Below, in pieces: positions 57,462 to 64,000 of a stretch of DNA of 64,000 nucleotides; the first letter of the stretch is position 1; every line of letters begins with the position of its first letter. A program made the position numbers and the translations under genes. This DNA comes from Eleusine coracana subsp. coracana (taxonomy: Eukaryota; Streptophyta; Magnoliopsida; Poales; Poaceae). A model generated the notes under the pieces. That model saw nothing but the letters and a program-made list of their open reading frames with translations. It had not been told where the DNA came from and did not search any database. The DNA is taken from NCBI GenBank assembly GCA_032690845.1, contig CM064426.1, positions 63,526,631-63,590,630 of the forward strand, given 5' to 3'.

Positions 57462-58660
57462 GCTCGCAGATCAACCTTAGTTAACTGTGCATCAAGAACT
57501 CAAAAAAAAAAAAACTGGGAACGAAGCAGGGCACAAGGGTAGCTGCTACGTTTGGTTACTCAGGATCAGGAGTCGTTATTTCGAAAGGAGGGGGGAGCTA
57601 CTAGTTCAGCTCTAGCAGTCTTGGTAATAGCTGACAAAGCAGAGTTATGTACTCGTGTTCTGTTCGGCGTGTGCTGTTCTATATACGCACACAAATATGT
57701 ACTTACCACTAGTTCTGTCTACCACTACCACATTCTTATCACTGTGATCGACTCAACTACACGTATGCAACATAGAATGGTTCTCATTTACCAACATATC
57801 TATGGCCGTAAATTATGTATTGCAACTTTCATCATCTGTTTGTATTACAATTCCAGTTTGCCACCGGTTGCCTTTTTGTTTCAGTTCTTCATGCTTCTGC
57901 AATTTTCGGAGGGCAATGTCGTGATGGACAAAGCGGCCGGTACAGAAAATGCCCCGGGTTCTTGTACAGTACAAATCGCCATCACAGATTATTCCGAAGT
58001 TCTTCCCTCTTTCCCTCCACTTCCTTACCAACACTCCATCCTATTAAAAGTATTCCTCTGATTCCTTCCTCTTATTCACCAGCACTCGATTCCTTACCCA
58101 CACTCCATCCTATCTCCCTCTCTCTCCGTTGGCCCTTTCTTTCGTTGCTTATATATATTCATCCTGATCGAGGCAGCTTCGGCAGGGACCGGAACATCTT
58201 CTTCCAGAGAAGAAATCTACAGTGAAGACATCTACGTTTATTCCAACGACGACTGCGCGGACAACAGTTGCTCCACGTCGTCATCGACTTCTACTCTCCA
58301 CAACATGGCGTGGCCTTGGGTATCGTTTTGTGGTGAGTCTCAAAACATCGCGGAATGGTCCTTTTTAGATTAAAAAAATGTATTTTATCAACCAAATGGA
58401 AGAATCCCAACCAGTACCTCATAAAGTGTATCTGGTCATTTAATTATTACAGATAGTCTCTATGGGTTAGACTCAAAACATTCCTCTACAAAGAAGCACG
58501 TACCAACACCAAAAAACAGTTGGAGGCGGTGGCGTAGGGAGAAAGGGAGAGAGGAGGGGCAGCACCGCAGCACACAGGGAGTGGAGAGATATAGAGAGAT
58601 GAGGGGTAAACCCTTTGTTTCTTTCTTGATTGGATAGGACATATATAACCCATCATATCA
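57462..58660. other. Host-like flank, possible decayed gene start
   Basis: No domain. A TATA-like TTATATATATTC (58147-58158) is followed by an open stretch (58170-58320) and a GT donor at about 58332 (GTGAGT), as in a first exon, but no continuing exon is identifiable. The frames listed for 57552-58225 are AT-rich and unsupported. Confidence 0.25.
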
Positions 58661-60768
58661 TATGAGGGGATTACTTGGCTCTCCGGGGCGATGCGGGGGC
58701 AACTCTCACCACCGCTGCCAACCTATCCCGCGCCACCGCGGCGCCACCACGGCGTGCTGGCAGTGGACAGCGGTGGGCCCAATGGCTACCGTCTGTAGCT
58801 CCATCTTCTTGTGTTCCTCTCTCTGACTCTCTCCCTCCCCCCTGGTTTTTTTTCCTCCTTTTTCGTGGCGAGATCCAAATCCAGACCCGTTTGCTCGGCC
58901 TCTCGCCAGATCCGGCCGTGAGGGGTCTAGATCCGACCCTGCCCTGCCTCTCCCACGCCCCTTCAGCGTCATCCCACAATGCTCGGAGGTCGGGGCTAAG
59001 CGTGTTGGATGTCTTTGATGGCGTGGCTCCGTCGACATGGAGAGTTCCTGGGCATGGCGCCTAGGCTCTCCATGCTCGACCCGTCTTGCAACACTATGGT
59101 GGCATGGCTAGGTGAGTGCGGGCCACCTAGCACCATGGCCAGATCCGCACATCCTCAAGCAGGACCTCGTGGGCTCAGCTTATGGTTCGGCACCCAAATG
59201 ACCGAACTGGATGAGCTGGTCAACGATGGCACCGTGCCTCGCGGATCTTGGACGAGGCGCCTAGTCTCCCCGAGCTTGGCTCGCCTTGCGGCGTGGCCAG
59301 GGGAGAGGGCCACCTGGAGCATTGCTGTGCGACTGCTACTCTCTGTAACTCTATGATTTGTTCAAAGCAATGCTCCTTTCACAGTGAAGGTTGTTGTCGC
59401 CATAGGGTACCGAGCGAAAGCTTTGGGAAACATGAAGGCGTTTGTCGAGGTGCCCTCGTGGTGTCGACCTCAAGACTCTACGAGTGTAAACCCAAGTTCA
59501 GCCTAACGCCTGAATGGGCAATGATGGCGTCCTTGACATCCTACCCTTCTTGAATGCATTGTCTTGGGGTCTCCGATGAGGTTGGCATTGCTTTGTGATC
59601 AGCTACATCACGCTATGGCCCTTGTGGAGTCCCTCGCGCCTCCTTGCTCCTTTGTTATTCTCTGTCCGCATCAGTTGTTTGTTGGCCTATGGTTGATATT
59701 GGGAACTCGTCTTTGCCCGTCCTCCATACCCCGGTGATCTTGCTTCATCATATTCCGAGTTAACGGGACTATGACCCCTTCTTGGGTCTCCTCATTCTTC
59801 CCACGATGGTGTTTCTCCTTAAGGCTTCCTCCCCCTCAAATGGCGCTAGAGTGGTGTTGTTGGGATCCCGGATGGCCTTACAAAGTGACATCAACCATCA
59901 TCATCTGTCAATTGACTCTAAGCTCCATGCAACAGTCGCCAAAGTGAAGTTGCTCTATGGTGCCATATGTTGATGGATAGCTCTTGTTGCCAGTATGCTA
60001 TGTTGTGTTTGGTTTAGTTTCCTTGTTATGTGTTTGTGCGTGTTGTATTCCTTTTGGTTCTCTTCCTTGCTGATGTATCCTCTACTCTTGGCGAAATGCG
60101 CCATCCAAATGTACATGACATTGCCATGCTCAAATGGTAAACCAGTACAAAAGGTGGGGATGCTCTCCTTCCCTGATCTCATAAAAAAACTTGACTCTTA
60201 CTCTAATTGCTAACTTAACTCTTACTTCAAGTGAATCTAATTGACATGATTTTATCTTTTCTAATCTAATCTCTTGATCTAATCTGTATTTCCTAAAATC
60301 TCAAGAACTCAATCTTTAGCGACTTTGGAAACCGTTGATGAGCCCTGTCGTGACCCACCTCCTAGCGGCGCGCCAGGGGAGCGGCAGCCCTAGCTCTAGC
60401 TCCATCATCATAATAATCATTGTTTTTTCTATGTTGAATTTCTTATGATATTAAAATATCATGAGTATACAAAGTGATTCTATCCCACATAACATACGTG
60501 TACCATCTCTGCTAGAGACATTTCCTTGTATTGTTATTGAGCAGCAGCCCCACAAAGGAGCTGATGATTTTACCTGCATCCCAAGTTCCATCCTACTGGC
60601 TTTTAGCTTCTTAGCTATCTCCCCCGCCACTTGGTGATCACCTCTTCATTCCTCTTGCTTTTCCTCTATGGTTTCTGCTGCCAACAACTCCGCAATCCTG
60701 ACCTCTTTCAGCTCATCACGAAAGATCTGGCGATGCTGTCATTGGCACCGGCAAGCATACACACCCTG
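58661..60768. other. Probably repetitive, unidentified
   Basis: 58660-59360 is GC-rich with Pro/Ser/Arg-type frames on both strands; from 59600 to 60340 it becomes T-rich on plus. The structure (GC-rich leader, T-rich tail) resembles a long LTR or a transposon leader, but I find no matching second copy or termini in the window. 60540-60768 is the flank of the next element. Confidence 0.25.
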
Positions 60769-62694
60769 TAGTACCAGAAATCTTTTTTTTTGTCGAGTGT
60801 TTAAAACACTTGGCAAAGGACTAAATACACTCGACAAAGCCTTTATCGAGTGTAACACTCGGAAATGAGCACTCGGTATAAATTTATTTGGCAAAACGCT
60901 CTTTGCCGAGTTTTTTCATCACACACTTGACAAAGGTTTTGTCGAATGTCAAAATATACTCGATAAAGCTAACATTTGGCAAAATACAAATCATCAAAAA
61001 ACCCAAAAATATTAGCAATTTTATTTTGCACCTAGGAACCCTGACAGCCCGTCCTCGCCTCAACTCGGAAGTTATGGCTTTTTTCGCGGGCTACACGCTA
61101 AGTGTGTCAGGCAGGATTCAAACTCAGGACCTCTCCTTCGTACTTTTCTACCACTGCACCACAGTTTCATTTGAGTCTAAACTTTGTTTTCACTCTTTTT
61201 ATACTATGCCTCTTTATCGAGTGTTTTTTAGTGAGCACTCGGCAAAGACTATGTTTGCCAAGTGAATATACTCAACAAAGACCTTGTTTGTCGAGTGCCA
61301 GAAGAAAGACACTCAACAAAGACATTGTTTGAAAATTTCAAATTTATTTCGGTCGATAAGATTGATTTAAATTAAAAATATTATACTATAAAGTTGTATA
61401 ACTTTGTATCACCTACAACTTTTATTTTGGTTATTTATTCATCCAACATAGATATAGTAACATTGTTTACAAATCGTATACGTGTCTAGGGGTAAAAGCG
61501 GTGTGGATAATTTCCGAAACCGATCCGATTTGAATCCGATTTTTGAGGATGTGGGGGAGCATTTAAGGTTTTTTAGCGGATATGGATAATCCGAATCCGA
61601 TGACATGAGGATGTAGGATAGGTTATGGATATGATAAAATCCGATGGATACGGATAATCCGAACATTTGAAGTGGATTATCCGAAGCTCATAATAGGATT
61701 ATTCAATAATTTTTTCGGCCCAAAATATATAATGTCTAGTGATAGTGACGATGAGGCTTGACCGCGTCGCTCAGCATCCTATTGTGTAATGAAGTGGTCA
61801 TTCGTTAAAGAAAATAAAGATATGTTTAATGTTTGTTTCAGATATTTTATTATTTTTTTATACTTGTGTGATTTTTTAAATATAGAATATATATTTTTTT
61901 ATTTACTATGAGTAATCACTTAAAAAACTGGGTTGTGTGTTTTAGATGTCCTTATTGGTGGCTGATGCGATCATATATGTACTCTGCAAATTCTTAATCA
62001 CCATATATTTCTCTACGTGAAGAGGTATGATCCGATAATTTAAAATCTGCTTCCGATCCGCCTCCGATCTGAATCCGTACCATCTCCGACATTCGAAAAT
62101 ATTCGTATTCACATCTGCAACCGCGTATTATCCGATCCGCCCCGAATCCGATAAAAAAATATGCAGTAGGATATAGAGAAGGTATTATCCGATCCGATCC
62201 GCTTTCATCTCTATACGTGTCACTTATAGTTTCATGAAACTATATGAAATATGTGGATTTTATGAACAATGTTGTGAATAATTTGAGTAATGCACTAATG
62301 ATCAAAATAAAAGTTATAGATCTTTAGAAGTTTAACAACTTTGTAGTTAAATTTTTTTATTTAAATTAATTTACAATTTTAAAATATAATTTGAATTTAT
62401 TATTGGCTAGTGTAAAAAAAACACTCGACAAACAAAGTCTTTGCCAAGTATCACAAAGAAAACACTCGACAAAGATCATGTTTGCTGAGTGCCACAAAAA
62501 AAAACACTCGACAAAGAATCAAGTTTGTCAAATGTTTTTCTTGTGACACTCGGGCAAAGTAAGTTCTTACTGAGTGTTTATGTTTGCCGAGTGTTTTAAA
62601 CACTCAGCAAACCTTTGCCTAGTATTTCGAGTGTCCAAGAAAATACACTTAACAAAGACTCGAACACTCGGCAAATAGCCGATTTCCAGTAGTG
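60769..62694. mobile_element. Non-autonomous CACTA element
   Basis: The right end complement is CACTACTGGAAATCGGC. The left end is TAGTACCAGAAATC (first bases mutated from CACTACC). The 3-bp target CTG is at 60766-60768 and 62695-62697. Subterminal repeats of the form TTTGCCGAGTGT / ACACTCGGCAAAG crowd both sides (60798-61320 and 62410-62690). No transposase. A hAT element is nested at 61487-62213. A different CACTA family from the 45.8-kb element. Confidence 0.85.
61487..62213. mobile_element. Nested non-autonomous hAT element
   Basis: The ends are TAGGGGTAAAAGCGG and CCGCTTTCATCTCTA, inverted with a few mismatches. The 8-bp target TACGTGTC is perfect at 61479-61486 and 62214-62221. Internal GATCCGAT/ATCGGATC-type repeats cluster near both ends. 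727 bp, no coding capacity. Confidence 0.9.
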
Positions 62695-62697
62695 CTG

Positions 62698-63761
62698 CAG
62701 GTATGGGCTCATGGCGCATCATACACCAAAGCCCAGGTGTGCCGATCCATCGTCACAGCTGAAAGACAAGGACTAAAATATGTCTCTGTATTTAAAACCG
62801 TATTAGCATCCCACTCTCTTATTTCTTCAGAAAAGTTAATATTATTTCTGTTAAAAGAATCAAGAACTGAAAACTGCTCAGGTATTTAAAAGCCTGCTCG
62901 GATATTTAGAATACCGTATTTAAAAAGCTATGGTTTAGCAGCCATTGTAGTTCGTAGGGCATCTCTGCGATACTGAAACAAAATCTTGACGGCGACGAGT
63001 TGTGTTTCTCCGCTTCGATCACCTGCTTGATCGAGAAAACTGCTTGTGTCGCCGCTTTATTGATCTCCTCTGTTGAGGATGTTGCCGCTTCTGATGATTT
63101 CTCATCTCAGATTCTTCACCGTCTGCATAATTAGGATTAGACGTTAGACAATGAACCCTCTTAACCGTAAAATAAAAGAGATTTGTTAATTTTTAGTTGA
63201 CTGAATGTTTGGGTAACTTTCAATCACTGTTTTGAACAATCTAATCTAGATTCAATGGTTTATAATTATTATTATATAAATAATCCTAAAAAATTATAAC
63301 ACAAAGTAACAAACTATTGCTTTAATCGATTGAAGGTTAGGAAATATAAAAACAAAAAGAATGGTCCTATATTTATTTATTTATTTGCAATGGAACTTAA
63401 ATATAACTTTATAAAATCTATCCTACCTTGTTTAGAAACAAAAAGATTATTTTCATGGGGCATCTCTAACCTCTTAATTAATATACCCCTTTAAACCACA
63501 TGTTGCAGGTCTCTACAATCAGTGACGGAGCTTGACTAAGAGTTCAGGGGAACCAATGAGAAACATAAACTGTAGAAGTTTCCATCTTTGTCATCTATTC
63601 TTCTCCTACACCAAAGGATTAAGCACGGTTTGCAAGTTTGAAACCAAGCAAGCACTCGTAGGCGCTAGCAACGGAAGCAAGCAGATAGCAGTAGCACAAT
63701 AAAGCTCACGTTGGCAAGCACAAGGCAAAACGCTTGGAGGGACTACGGCCCAGGTTGGCCG
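62698..63761. other. Non-coding flank
   Basis: The DNA after the CACTA target continues the pre-insertion sequence of 60540-60768. AT-rich, no gene. CAGTGACGGAGCTTG at 63520 resembles the end of a hAT-type element, without a partner. Confidence 0.35.
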
Positions 63762-64000
63762 ATGGGAAACCGAAACTCAGCGGAAGTGGAGGATCTAAAA
63801 AATAGGGAGAGGGAGTTGGTGACCCAGTTATCTGATGAGAGGTATAGGACACGGGACTTGGTGCGTAAAAACGAAGAGTTGTTTCATGAGAAGGGTAAAG
63901 TAGAGAAACAATTAAAGGAGAAGACAAGGGCGGCTCAGGTGTTCTCAAGCAAACTGTCGACACTAGAGTACAAGGTGACGGAGTTGTCTATTGGAAAGGG
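63762..64000 (+). CDS. Partial coiled-coil protein running off the window
   Basis: From ATG 63762 the frame is open to the last base (79 codons) and is also open upstream of the ATG to at least 63690. The peptide is charged and helical, with heptad-like leucines (EDLKNRERELVTQLSDERY, KVEKQLKEKTRAAQVF). It resembles coiled-coil parts of plant structural proteins and also of transposon accessory genes; I cannot decide which. The minus-strand frame over the same bases is a shadow. Confidence 0.45.
   Translation, partial: MGNRNSAEVEDLKNRERELVTQLSDERYRTRDLVRKNEELFHEKGKVEKQLKEKTRAAQVFSSKLSTLEYKVTELSIGK

Noticed and set aside
58671..59356. Overlapping GC-rich frames as a host gene
   Set aside because: Frames are open on both strands, no splice logic or domain, and the composition looks like a repeat leader.

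Overview
The window looks like nuclear DNA of a grass (Poaceae), probably a panicoid; this is inferred. The grounds are one intron-containing plant class III peroxidase gene with GC-rich exons, set in AT-rich sequence filled with grass-type transposons: Tat-lineage Ty3 elements, CACTA elements with palindromic subterminal repeats, Tourist-like TAA/TTA-flanked elements, Mutator-like and hAT elements, Helitrons and a tRNA-derived SINE. There are no bacterial-style operons, CRISPR arrays or rRNA genes.

Layout. 1-2402: the LTR and gag end of a Tat-type Ty3 retrotransposon on the minus strand, cut by the window edge. 2768-6475: an intact four-exon secreted peroxidase gene (minus) with its TATA box; intron 3 is 2.4 kb long and intron 2 has a GC donor. 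6.6-8.3 kb: its upstream DNA, pieces of which recur at 33.9-35.0, 42.4-43.4 and 45.0-45.8 kb. One of these copies still carries a broken exon 1 and a TATA box, so the locus looks like a decayed tandem peroxidase cluster. 8.7-11.8 kb: a degenerate hAT-type transposase (plus); a relative lies on the minus strand at 40.5-42.4 kb. A Helitron 3' end lies at 13349 and a Mutator-like MITE at 13440-13769.

From about 14010 to 32167 a second Helitron appears to enclose almost everything. Its body holds unidentified gene fragments, a 28-bp minisatellite and a Tourist-like element (15262-16346). It was later invaded by a Tat-lineage Ty3 element (17932-31865, target duplication ATAAT). That element's 5' LTR was in turn split 8 bp from its end by a 2.87-kb solo-LTR-like insertion (18307-21175). 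The Ty3 element has gag, protease, reverse transcriptase, RNase H, a second archaeal-type RNase H, integrase, and an antisense intron-containing gene with its own TATA box. All its reading frames are broken, mostly by C-to-T type stops.

32.5-33.2 kb: a Tourist-like element containing a SINE. 35.2-37.0 kb: fragments of a Ty1/copia element. 37.3-40.3 kb: an AT-rich tract full of TATACTATC-like motifs. 43827-44697: a Mutator-like element with roughly 140-190 bp inverted ends. 45823-56727: a 10.9-kb CACTA element (target duplication TCT) with a broken TNP2 transposase gene and a second gene combining a plant-transposase domain with an Ulp1-like cysteine protease. 56867-57223: a small hydrophilic Ala/Glu/Lys-rich ORF (minus) with G-boxes upstream, possibly a stress or ABA-responsive gene. 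60769-62694: a small CACTA element with a hAT element nested in it. A coiled-coil reading frame runs off the right edge.

The only clearly intact host gene is the peroxidase; the 56.9-kb ORF is a second candidate. I found no undescribed defence or metabolic system. The most informative content is the nesting history, the relics of the peroxidase cluster, the antisense retrotransposon gene and the protease-bearing CACTA element.
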